From assembly GCF_002443255.2 (NCBI RefSeq), contig NW_019211457.1, positions 14,669,353 to 14,733,352 of the forward strand: 64,000 nt of DNA, written 5' to 3'. Origin of the DNA: Varroa destructor (lineage: Eukaryota > Arthropoda > Arachnida > Mesostigmata > Varroidae). The position numbers were made by a program, and so were the translations under genes. This document shows positions 45,551 through 56,606 of this stretch, in pieces; position 1 is the first letter of the stretch; every line of letters begins with the position of its first letter. A model generated the notes under the pieces. The model made no database searches. It saw only the letters and a program-made list of their open reading frames with translations, and was not told where the DNA came from.

Positions 45551-47688
45551 AGATGAAGTTATACAGTTCATTTTGTGCTGGAAGGGGCCGTTAGTCATCT
45601 AAAAAAAGGTACCGCAGGGCATAAAACACAAAAACATTTTCAATATAATTTACAAATAGCTCAGTGCGCAAAAAGATTACACAATACAACTTACGGATCA
45701 GAGGTATGAGTACCAAAGGTTTGAACAAGTTGTACATCGAAAGAGATTATCATTTCTAAATCATGTTGCTGAGGAAATAGTCAAGCTTTAGTGGTTAAGC
45801 CGAATAAAAAAAATTAAAAATATATTATATGTCACTATTATTATATAGATTATATGTAGAGCTTTGAAACTTTAAAAAGTCGCAATATAAGTTTAATCAA
45901 TGATGATTTAGGTCTAGGTGGAACAGTGTTGCAAATATTGTCAGTGTTTATGCATTTTAGTCTTAGAGCTTTTGATTATAAGGGGAGTTCGCTTGCAAAA
46001 TGGACTATATCCAAATGAGACTTCGTCAAAATGCTCATTTTCTACCTTCATTGTTGCTGCAGTATTCTTTTAAGAATGGGCTGCTTTCAATCGTTATATA
46101 TATATGTATAATAAACCTGCGGCGGCTCACCAGTAAAGATGATCTATGATCTCGACAAAGCGAACTTCACCTCTTTAAGCTACATATTAAAAATCATCGT
46201 AAGCAAACAATAACTCACGATCTTTGCATGCTAACTACTACGTTGGCTGTTGAGAGAGTGTTGTCTCAAATATAAAAACGGTGAACTGACTTCAGGGTAT
46301 ACTGTGATGCACTATTGTTGAAGCAAAGTTGCCAATTAGATTCGTCGACATGCATCGACCTATTGATCCGTGAGTTCGATTTCTTTGCTCTTAAATTGTC
46401 ACTAAGTTTTGGCTTTCGAAAGCACCTTGATAAAGCATGCCCAGGAAATTTAGTCGAATTCAAGCGTCTATGCCTATAGTTCTATTGCATGTTTTAGATG
46501 GTACTAATATCGGCATTGCGCTAGAGGACCGAAACTGCGATTTCGATCAGAACAATAGCCAACAACTAATGGACTTTGTCACGTCAGTAGTTTCAGCAAT
46601 AGTAGACCTTTATAGATGCTCACAAAAGCGAAAGAATCGCATTGGACATGTTTGGAAGCGGCAAGCTGCTAAAGCGCGGATAGAGTACATATCTTGTCCA
46701 CATATACATACAAGTCTTGTAAGTTATCGTAGAACGAACTATTAGCTAAAGTCTGCTTGTCTTGTGCAATTTTGATTAGAAACAACCCTTAAAAATTAAT
46801 TCTGGACAGAAGTATCATCGGGTGTCACACAGACATAAATAGAGTCCTTGAACTGACTTAGGTTAAACGCACAATTTGGCTTTTTAGTAGTCGATAAAGG
46901 GCAATTCCTTTACCTAGAAAAACTCAGGCATTTCGATAATCAATGAACTTTTGACAAACGCGTGACGCTAACACCGTGGAAACTACATCGATTTAAACTG
47001 CCACAAAGCAACTCCTAATGACCCGAAATTGGCCCAGTTGACATTCAGTCAATCGCTAAGCAACTCCTTTTGGACAACGCCGATTGTTTCACTGGGTTTT
47101 GCTGCTGAAGTATTTTACAACTGTTTAAACTTCTACTGGTGATTTTCGGTTCAGTGAAATGCATAGTAATCGAGACTAACTAGAATTAATCGAAGGAGTT
47201 TGTTTCAAAATGCTATGCTTTATGTTGGTTCGATTTCGTTGTGTTACTTTACTTTATATTCGCTGTGTAACAAATGCAATGCCAGCACTCTTTCCCACCC
47301 GCGGATGCTTCAGGCAAGGTGGCAGTTTAGCGAATGTTGTTTTGCAAAGCATGCTAATTAATCTGTTTGTCTGTCAGAGCACAACCGCCTCATCGTGACG
47401 TCGCAAGCGTCGCGATGAAGTCGTAGCTACATAATTCTTCGCAGAGGTACTGATAACAAGAACACGCTAGAAAAAATCAACCATACATCAGAAAAATGCG
47501 CATGATCGACAGACCTCAGTCAGGTCGGCTGTGCGTCACCGTGGGCGACTGTGGGAGTGTTGGGTGGCCTCGCTGCACCCATCGTAAGTGCGATATCTGG
47601 GTATAGTATCTTTCTGCTTATTTACAAATTAAACCAAAAACTGAACTTCTTTCATGCAAGGGGCGGTTGTGTCGTAGAAAGTGTTCCC

Positions 47689-47737
47689 TAGCCGAAGTGT
47701 TTATGTAACTTATAAGTTACATAAACACTTCCGGCTA
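47689..47737. repeat. Near-perfect palindrome, arms of about 24 bp, no loop
   Basis: The arms meet at the centre CTTA|TAAG (47712/47713). Pairing is exact for 19 bp outwards on each side (to 47694 and 47731). After a one-base insertion it continues with TAGCC/GGCTA. It is a head-to-head inverted duplication with no spacer and no element sequence outside the arms. Confidence 0.9.
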
Positions 47738-50322
47738 TAACTTACAGAATACAGGTATACAGAATATTGACCGGTTTCTTATCGATCCACTACACGTGAT
47801 AACGGCAGAAAATAACTATGAAGTTCGTAAAAGGCGATTTTTGTCGTAAGAACTATGTCACACAATATAGTATGTGTTCCTTCAAATATTAAATCATATA
47901 GTAATAAAGCCTTTGTGAACTTCTGTAGGTGTTCAGCATGATCGGTTATAATCTTGTTATAAAACGAGCGTTCTAACTTAGTTGTGGCGGATGTATTTTT
48001 GCCCAAAAAAACACCCTCTGCAATTACACACATTTACATTGAGCAATGGGTTTACTTTTTACCGATATCTGTCTACATTCAGCTGTTAAGCAAATGCGGT
48101 GATCTATCTAATGCCGTATGGCCTATGTTGTTCATGCAAATTATAACTACTCCGAAACTCGACATCACGACCATACTCGAATATACTCCGACAACATATT
48201 GTCTTCTGTTATTTCATTCCTGTGATATACCTGCTAGTTGAGGTTGTAGAATTCCGATTCATTGTATGAATCAATATATGCTAAGCCATACTTTCTCTGT
48301 GGGTAGGCTAAGTCACGTTACAAAATGATGAGGTGTTACACACGAACTTGAATATACATGCTGTCTAGATAAAGGATTATTTCTTAGGGCCAATTTATAA
48401 AACAATCATTTCCGGCCGTTTGCATTTATATCCTTATATACGTTCTATTTGTCTTGACAGTACCCGTCGGGATGCTGTTGCGAGAAAAAACTTCGACGGA
48501 TTTCCCTCGCTAGTTCTTTGGGTCTAAATCAATGGAACAACAAACTAAGGCAGGTTCAGTAACGATTACTCTGCAAGCAGCGTTAGTTTCGTCCGTAGTT
48601 TTCACGTAATCAAAAAGGTTCATTTTGTACGTGAGGTGTGAAAAAGGTTTTTTTGCTGTACGTCCGGTACTTAGGTTGCTAGACAATACTTCAGATGGGT
48701 AGCTTCTACCCGCATGAAACTATATCTCGAATTCAAGTCGTATCTGACAAGTGGAAATGATGACATTGACGAAAGATGTGTGCGTCTCGGCTTCTTTCAC
48801 TTTCGGATTAAAGCGCTTGAGGATCTGACTTATATTTCAAATAAGAAGAGTAATAGTTACATAGTTATCTACATTTATTGACTTGACCATCGGGACGATG
48901 TTTTAAATGCATAACGACAACAAAAAAATAAAATGGAAAAAAATCACCTGAACGTTTTTCTAAGTATGTTGGCTTACTCTATCAGTAGCCTCATAATATA
49001 TCTATACGAAACCGTACTTACCAATTTAATCGCCTTTCTTTTACTATGAATTTTAATATTAACTTATAAGAGACAGTTTTCAAAATTGATATACGTGTTG
49101 AAAGTCCAGATATAATACAAAATTCTACTTGTATTGTCAAAAGAACAGTTACCTTTGGAGAAAATCCTAACGGTACGGAATATGGCGCCCTTGTTTCAAA
49201 CGATTCAAAGAGACAATGACAGCCACCATGAAATCACCATCACCAATACAATCATATCGCATTACCTTATAAAAGAAAACATTATATACTGCTTCTAGAT
49301 TTACAAAAATGTTATCATCCATTCCCCTCCAAAATTCCGTACAATCGATCGCTCGTCGGAAATAAAAACGGAAATGCGAAAAATAAACGCGCTATTTACG
49401 AATCACGGTGCGGTTGACTATCCTTCATTTGGAAACACCTCACTGCAGTTTTTTAAATGTTTGTCGGTACATTGCTGTTAGCATGGCCTGGCTACCTCAT
49501 GCTTCAGGGTCACTGCTGACGAAAGGGGCGGCGAGTAGTTCCGTCTTATAAAATAGGCGAACTTTAAAATAGGCGAATAGTGCGACCTTCTACCGAAATG
49601 CATAAGGCGCGTGCCTGCGCCTAGATACAAAGCATCAGATATTCACCAGGAAGCGAACACAATCACTCATATAATTTTTCAAGTACAGAAGAGTAGCGGC
49701 AGCATTGATAACTACAACAGTGCCCGCGTTCTCTTCTAATACAAATAGCAGTTAAATGATAACCGATGCGAGACAAAGCATGTCACGCTGCCGGACATTT
49801 TCGCTGAACCTCTCCACTGTATAATATAAAACAATCAACGATAGTAGGTAGAGCAAGTTCGGGCTCTTCCATAGCTTTTGTTTGAAATTTGATGAAGTCG
49901 TGAACTGGTGAGGGTCGACTAGCTTCAGTTGTCCGGTGATTTGGCCGCCGGTTTGTACTGCCTTCGCTAACTGGACATTTATGGTCAGATTATAGTTAGC
50001 GCCAATTTGATTGACTATGTGGTGCGACTCGATTAAGGGTGGGATGCATATTGTTAAATAACAGTTACTTTCGCTCTCCTTAACTGTTCGTCCTAAACCC
50101 AAATTTTGTTTCGCTGTGATAATACTTAGTAATTATGTGATATTTATGTCAGTAGTAGTATTTAAAATTCGGCAAGTAGTTATGTAGCAGCTTAACGCGA
50201 TACAAATGTGACGCGGTACCTTAACAGAAAATCACTTTTGGACTAACTGAATTAAAGCTGTTCCCGTTTGAAAAAGTCTATCAAGTTGTACGTAGGGACA
50301 ATAAGAATGAAAAAAAAAGTTT

Positions 50323-50335
50323 CACGTGACACGTG
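50323..50335. promoter_or_regulatory. Two adjacent CACGTG E-boxes
   Basis: CACGTG occurs at 50323-50328 and again at 50330-50335, both inside the extended form CACGTGAC. Palindromic E-boxes bind bHLH-zip factors such as Myc/Max and MITF/TFEB relatives. The pair lies 0.85 kb upstream of the 51189 ORF and 2.3 kb upstream of the first recognised TMEM30 exon, so it could be part of that promoter. Chance is not excluded. Confidence 0.3.
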
Positions 50336-51188
50336 ACAAAAAAGTGACATACAAGATATCCGTAGGAAATGATAATACCGAGATACGTGTTTACGCGTGA
50401 AGAAACAGAATATTGAAAAAGAGCTCACATCTGCAGAGTAAGATCAACATCAGCCCGCAGCACGTAATGTTTGACAGAAGGTTCATCGTATCGAGGGCGG
50501 CACGATGTTTTGTCAGGTTCTCGAAAACGTTGTTAGACAGCATATGGTTTCTATTACCGTTTTGATGAAGATGGGAACGAGAGGTTCGGATGCCTTCCTC
50601 GAGACTGTCTTCCAAAGACGAGTTTCGTAAGTTACAGGCTCAGTTGTGAAACGACGGAATAGACTCATATTCAGAATCGCCCATAAGATGTGCTCAGAAT
50701 CTCATTAAAAACAAATTGAGTCCTTACTTCGTCTTGAGCTCTTAAAAAATTTGTATTTCTCTAAAATCATCATGATGAGGCTAGTTAACATTAGCATCTT
50801 TACCAAACAGTTTCTTAGGTCAAGCAATAAATCGTTAGTAAATGGCATCCCACTGAATACTGACTTATCATTAATACATGTGCATTTACATATCGTTCCC
50901 TTTGGCATGTCTCGTTAAGCATGAATCAATTACTAGTCTTGCCACCGCCGTATTTTTCTCTACCAGAAACACAGTCAAACCCAGTTCTTCTCCTACCCTC
51001 AAAGAGTTGTTTAAATGCCCTATACAGAGATGGAATAGCTCAGTGAGAACGTCTAGATATTCTAAATAGCTCTGTTGCAAGGCCCTATCTGCGATATAAT
51101 ATTTATTGCTGGTTAATTGCGTACCGTGCGGGTTGAACTACACAGCGTGGGGTTTTTTGGTGGACCAGCCCAAACACGCGCAACGACG

Positions 51189-51734
51189 ATGTCCAAACAA
51201 GCTAGTACAGTGAAATCCAACGAGTTGGAACGATCTGAATATTGTAGACTTAAACCCGAGGAAATCTATGGAATTCAGCCAGTGTACAACCCTAAGTCTA
51301 GATCTCCGAAACCCATTGGGCCTACCGATAGGCCAACGGAAAGGTCGAATGTTGAGAAAGTAAAAATCTTTAAGGTGACAAGTTTCTTTGAGTCAATTGA
51401 GTCTAAACAGTTCAAATCAATCAGCATAGGTTGGAGCTCTAAATCGACAAAACAGTTAAAACCAGCGAAATCGAAGCAGCCTGGACCAGTGAAATGTTCA
51501 CAATTTACACCGGAAAGTCCCAATAAGCTTGATAGGACTGTGAATTTGAAAAACTCGAGAATACGGAAAGTTAGTAAGCATTCTAGTAAGCCGGTAAAAA
51601 AGCCCGTTTCAAGTACGGTCACTAAACGATCATCGAACAATAGCCGGCAAAGCAGAGTGCGAAGTAGGTGCTCCATCTGCCAGAACTCGAGTTACAGCGA
51701 CGGACGCAGTTTCCCAAGTGTAAATTGTGTGTAG
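51189..51734 (+). CDS. 181-codon orphan ORF, possibly the 5' coding exon of the TMEM30 gene
   Basis: The longest ATG-initiated open frame in the window outside the two recognised genes (ATG 51189, TAG 51732-51734). The predicted protein begins MSKQASTVKSNELERSEY and is very rich in Ser, Lys and Pro. It has no hydrophobic segment and ends in an Arg/Ser region with CSIC. I do not recognise it. Two GTAAGC donor sites inside it (51574 and 51586) each leave the frame after the first base of a codon. That is the phase needed to join the TMEM30 exon beginning at 52649, giving ...KV-S-SAFRQQ or ...HS-S-SAFRQQ. If used, the flippase subunit would have an unusually long (about 130-residue) cytosolic N-terminus. 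Alternatives are an independent orphan gene or a chance ORF; the opposite strand is also open for 133 codons. Confidence 0.35.
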   Translation: MSKQASTVKSNELERSEYCRLKPEEIYGIQPVYNPKSRSPKPIGPTDRPTERSNVEKVKIFKVTSFFESIESKQFKSISIGWSSKSTKQLKPAKSKQPGPVKCSQFTPESPNKLDRTVNLKNSRIRKVSKHSSKPVKKPVSSTVTKRSSNNSRQSRVRSRCSICQNSSYSDGRSFPSVNCV

Positions 51735-52648
51735 CGGCCTCTACTAATTAATTATTCTTTTCATTTATTACTAGCTATTATCATTTCTCTTATGTTATAT
51801 AATTGAGTTGCCAAGGGACATCTTTCGTTGAAGCGATTTAAAGACAGTGCGACAAACTGTAAAGTTCATACCTTTAAGCATATAGCAGTTGCCTTTTGAC
51901 ATATTAATCCTGTTGCTATATACAACTAGATCTATCAATGTTAACACGCGCGTGTTGGGCTAACCTTTAACAACAACGCACCATTCTAGATAAGCTTCGT
52001 TATTGGGAAGAAGGTAGAACTGGTACTTCATGGTAATCTTTAAAATAGTTGTTTCGAATAAAAACAAATGCTGTAATGTAAATGTAATCCGCTTGAATTA
52101 GCGCAAGAAGGCCGTTCGAAATTGTATGACCTGTTTTGTGGTATTTGCAGGACGGCTAAGGTAAAGTGAATTGATTTGATTATATCCTTTTGCTGAAACA
52201 ATTCGATTAAAGAAATTTCCTTCCATAAAGTCATTTTCCGCATAAAGATGAATCCTTGTTTAGCCTGTATGTAGTACCTTAGTGATAAAAAATAGAAGTT
52301 TAACATAATTAAACTATCAGCAAGTACACTAATTCAAAGTAGATAACAAATGTGCCTCATAAAACAAGTACAAAAGAAGTATGAATCTACAGCTTCGGTT
52401 AAACAGATCCGTTTTCTTGAAGAACATTATTAAACCACGGATCAATCGATCTATTTGGGTTTCTTTCACGAGTATAATGTTTCATCATATATTTATTATG
52501 CGTGTCCGAACTTTTGCAAGAATTTTCATTAAAAGATCATATGACCACTAAATTTATTATCTATATCATAAAGTGAACAGTATCAGTAATTAGCTAACGC
52601 TGTTAATAAATACCTATTTTCATATTACTTACTGTCTCTCGTTCGCAG

Positions 52649-55600
52649 GCAGCGCGTTTCGCCAGCAGAGGCTAGGAGCGTGGCAACCCATCTTAACTGC
52701 TGGCACGGTCCTGCCAACGTTTTTCCTCGTTGGACTCGCTTTCATACCCGTTGGAATTCTATTATTTCTCTCGTCTGAGGGAGTTTGCGAGGTTTAAACC
52801 CGATTATTATCATTATCTTATTATTATTATTTTTCCGCTCAAAACTTCGTAAAGCGCTTTTATTATTTAATGTCGGTTGGCAAATTCAAATTCTCCTGGT
52901 AATACAATTCGATATAACCTTTATAGAATGTAAAATAAGCTAATTATTGAAGATACTTAAATTTCTTGCCATCTGGAATAATTGACTTCTTTGTAGGACA
53001 AAACCATTCTTCTCAGTGGAAAGATAACAACAACACGCAGGTCCTTATTTGCCGTCTTAAATTCTAATGTTTGTTAATGAGTAAACAAGATAAGTTTGCT
53101 TTGTTTCTTCTTTTCATAACATAGGCACAAGTGGATTACACAGACTGTGGCAAGGATGGCCATAATGTCATAACGTGCAATGAAGAGCTCCATATTTATT
53201 TACACAATGGCACGCACAGCGGATCAGGTATGACTATATATATATATATATATATACCTAAAGGCGAGAAGGTTAAATTCTGATTACCTTTTTAGTCTCA
53301 CATAAATCCAGCACAATCATTTTATAGCGGAGTTTTAACAGAGCTAGCAGTAGTTACTGTTCACTTAATACAAGCATATATTGATTTAGTCGTATTGCTT
53401 GCCTGCCTTTCGATAGTAATCATTGTAATAAATGATGTGCTACCAGAGGCAAGTAAACTTAGTTGTAAGTTTCGTCCGTGCTCGTTTTGCTATTGATTTA
53501 ATTAGTTTGATTCGTTTGACCCAAATCTAATGTAAACTATAGTTTTAGTGCGGACCAACATAGAATTCTGTGGCAGCGACTCTATTCCGCATATACCGTT
53601 GGTATTTTCAGTTATCGCATGCTCCTACAGGAATATTCATCCATATTCGTCGCGCTACTATCGTTATTTTATCAACAGGTTCTAATATTGGCTAATATAA
53701 TTCGTATTGCATTGGATAACACAAACTCAGTTGCAAATGTACACTTTTATAGAGCTACGAGAAATTTATAGAATTACGAAAAATTTATGAGATAAGTTTT
53801 TCGTAATCATGTTGCTGCAATGTTGTTTTGTTTTTGTAACTATCCAGCTGTCCTCCAGTAAGATAGCAATTGAGTAATTCTTTTACGTTGCTGCAGTTAT
53901 ATTGTTCCACCAACTGGTCACATCCAACATAGCTTATAGCCTCGTTACAGTTACATAACTACGGCAGTCCGATTTCCGTTACAATGCCCGCCAACTTGAA
54001 CTCGAAAAAACAATTTTCAATAGAAACACTTTCAAAATTCTCAACCATTGCTGAACTGATCACAAAAACGGCTTATGGGAAAAACAAGCTATCGCTTGTA
54101 AAAAGCGCTCAGTTAATCGCTAAAATCTCCTGTGTAGCCTAGCATGATTTTCTACCAACCTAGAAAAGTAGGGCAAAGTACCCACTTTATGCGGGTGGTT
54201 TGAATCGGGCAGACAGGCAGGCAGATACACACACTCTTCGCTTTGCTAATCTATATGTATAATAGTTAAATAGATATTATGCTCTATAACAATGCTCAAC
54301 AAGAGATTCTTAACAGTAATTAGCCGTTGCTAATTTTTGGTGCCGTTTTACTGCTTTATGAACAGGACCATACGAGTGCACGTGTTATGAACCGATCGAT
54401 CTCGACACAGATTTTCCGGCATACGTGTTTATCTATTACGGCCTGAGCAATTTTTACCAGAATCACAGGCGGTATGTTAAGTCACGTAGTGATAAACAGC
54501 TATTGGGTAATCCCAAATACGTATCCAATGACTGCTCCCCGTTTGACAAGAATACCAAAGGTGAACCAATTGCGCCGTGCGGCGCAATCGCCAACAGCCT
54601 GTTTAATGATACGATCAAATTGGAGTTCTATGATCAGAACAAAGATAGATGGAAGTAAGTGCGAATATTTAGCGAAAAGAAATCTATACAAATAATAATA
54701 GTAATAGATACACAAGATTCTTTGAATATAGTGCCATATATAATCCTCTAGGTCAAAGTCGTTTTTTAATAAGTCTTGGAATAAATATCTATACAGCTTG
54801 TGTGTCCTGAACTAAGTGTTAACTACATGATTGCAAGCGCCACACGGCGACTCGCGCTAACAATAAATTTAAAACTTTATTTTTCTTATAAATAATAGTC
54901 CATATAACTTTTTTTTGTATTTTGACAATGATCTCTTTCTTTATATCGTCCTCATGTTCTTAGGCCTGTTGAGATTGTACGAGATGAAATTTCATGGTGG
55001 ACCGATCGTAACGTGAAATTCCGCAACGCTTCATCTTACGATGGTACTGCTCGGCCGCCGTCTTGGAATAAAACCGTTGCTGAGATGGGCGGTTTTGCAA
55101 ATGAAGACCTCATAGTATGGATGCGAACAGCAGCTCTGCCGACGTTCCGCAAGCTTTACGCTCGCATCGATCATAGCCATAGCGACTGGAAGGACAAACT
55201 GCCAAAGTAAGATAGAGAAGCCTTTACTAGAAACATTTTTTAAGCTAGCTGATGGTGATCATAGTGAAAAATGGTGCATTATCAGACGTAACCATTTTGG
55301 ATTGCAGGTTTCGCCCCACGTTCGGTTTGCTGTCGATTGATTTAACTAACGCGATTCGTTTACGTTATATTTAACCTAATGTAAACAATGTTTTTTCTTT
55401 TATATAAAAACTGAATGACTCATGGAAGTCAGTGTTTGGCATCCGTTGGGCTCGTTTTCGAGTAACTTAGTTCTTGTGTGAGTTTGTGCAAAACTCACAG
55501 TTTCTTCCGATTGGTTTATCATTTTTTACAACATACAGTATTTTGCACAATACTGTGTTGTACACAGTGGTGAGTCATCACGGTAACGCCCCGCCATCCC

Positions 55601-55948
55601 CGAAAACATCAGAACAGAAAACCCCATTTTCTGGATATATCCTTTGACCTCGTCTCTTTAGGTAGAAAAGTAAATCACTGCTATCGCCAACTACGAACTG
55701 CTTCAACATCAGAAAACCATTCTTGCTTTTGTTGTAAATACCTTCGCAGGGGCAAATACCGGGCAGTTATCGAGTACAACTATCCAGTATCGAACTTTAA
55801 GGGCAGAAAAAGAATAATTCTGTCGAACACTTCCTGGCTTGGAGGGAAGAACCCATTTTTGGGTATCGCGTACATAACGGTGGGGAGCATTTGCCTCGTG
55901 CTTGGCGTCGCATTTCTTTTCATACATCAACGATTCGGAAAGAAGTGA
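52649..55948 (+). CDS. TMEM30A: CDC50/TMEM30-family P4-ATPase flippase beta subunit (5' exon not identified)
   Basis: Partner of P4-ATPase phospholipid flippases, needed for their ER exit and activity. Recognised coding exons: 52649-52791, 53125-53227, 54366-54654, 54964-55206 and 55750-55948, with consistent phases (2-base start, then 0, 1, 2, 2). Exon 1 here begins with the family block [19 protein letters not shown] and first membrane segment. Exon 3 has [20 protein letters not shown] and [14 protein letters not shown]; exon 4 [11 protein letters not shown] and [19 protein letters not shown]; exon 5 [19 protein letters not shown] with the second membrane segment. The ectodomain keeps the paired cysteines (TDC, ITC, ECTC, NDC, APC) and several N-X-S/T sites. 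From SAF to the stop are 324 residues, against about 320 in the human protein (recalled, not aligned). The stop TGA at 55946-55948 sits inside a good GTGAGT donor (55945), so an alternative last exon is possible. Orthology to TMEM30A rather than B is inferred from conservation. Confidence 0.95.
53235..53256. repeat. (TA)n microsatellite in TMEM30 intron
   Basis: Eleven TA units start eight bases inside the intron after the exon ending at 53227, very close to the GTATGA donor. Confidence 0.85.
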
Positions 55949-56088
55949 GTACATAGCTAAAGGCCAGCCTGAAGCATAACAGACAACATAGTGTAAGTTC
56001 ATCTACTAACACGTTCTTGGTACGTGTATCAAGAAAGCGGAAGCGTGAATTTTTTTTTGACTGTTTAATATTAGGTAGTTTTGTCTAG

Positions 56089-56132
56089 GTTGCTACAACT
56101 GGTTGCTTGGGTGTACCAAAATAATCGTTAAT
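56089..56132 (+). other. Possible alternative terminal exon of TMEM30 gene
   Basis: TTTTGTCTAG at 56079-56088 is a plausible acceptor. Joining it to a donor at 55945 gives AA|G and then LLQLVAWVYQNNR before TAA. The tail would replace the short ...FGKK end. A second acceptor (TCCTCAG, about 56140) would give only N-L-S before a stop. No conserved tail is known to me that would decide between these. Confidence 0.25.
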
Positions 56133-56600
56133 CCTCAGCTTAAGCTAGATTACGAACACGGTGACGCTGAGTAAGTCATTTGTTGGTCGAGTGTGACTTT
56201 AGTTGAACAAAAAATAATTAATTTCATAGCTATAAGCCTTGAAGTCTTACTTTCAAGGCTAATTACGAGATTATTTTTCTCTTTTACAAACTACATATAT
56301 TTTGTTAACGATTTAGCGTCATCAAATCAATGAGTCCAGGTATTCCTTAGTGACTGGACCGTATCCTTTATTGGGTAACATCTCATTCTAGATATAAAGT
56401 CCCCATAAAGCGTTAAATGCCTAAAAGGTGATAAAAAGGATCGGTTTCGCTGGCGATGACAGCAGTTTCGAATGTCTATCCCTGTTTGCATTCAAAACCC
56501 TTCGATTCCTCACTTTATTTTTCTTTAATCGCACATCACAATCATCCGCTTTGTGTTTAACTTTGTTATACGCATAACTGTAATATATGATACTTTTAGC

Positions 56601-56606
56601 AATAAA
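56601..56606 (+). promoter_or_regulatory. Candidate poly(A) signal of the TMEM30 gene
   Basis: AATAAA about 650 bases after the proximal stop (or 470 after the alternative one) in AT-rich sequence on the coding strand. It is the first canonical hexamer I noticed downstream. Confidence 0.35.

Larger units (their letters stand above)
39331..51188. other. AT-rich noncoding stretch before the TMEM30 locus
   Basis: No supported gene. It includes a G6-A-G6 run at 40819-40831, a (TA)n run at 45233-45259, a SINE copy at 45478-45550, a near-perfect palindrome at 47689-47737, a duplicated AAAATAGGCGAA at about 49550-49576 and a pair of E-boxes at 50323-50335. Open frames such as 46437-46745 plus (102 codons, ATG start) and 49752-50102 minus (no ATG start) have no recognisable features. 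Confidence 0.5.

Noticed and set aside
46437..46745. 102-codon ATG-initiated plus-strand frame
   Set aside because: Its length is within what chance gives for this window and no domain, signal or splice context supports it.
49752..50102. 116-codon minus-strand open frame with a hydrophobic stretch
   Set aside because: It does not begin with ATG, shows no recognisable motif and has no splice partners.
51275..51676. 133-codon minus-strand open frame
   Set aside because: It is the complement of the Ser/Lys-rich plus-strand ORF, whose composition keeps the other strand free of stops. The plus strand has an ATG and phase-matched donors.
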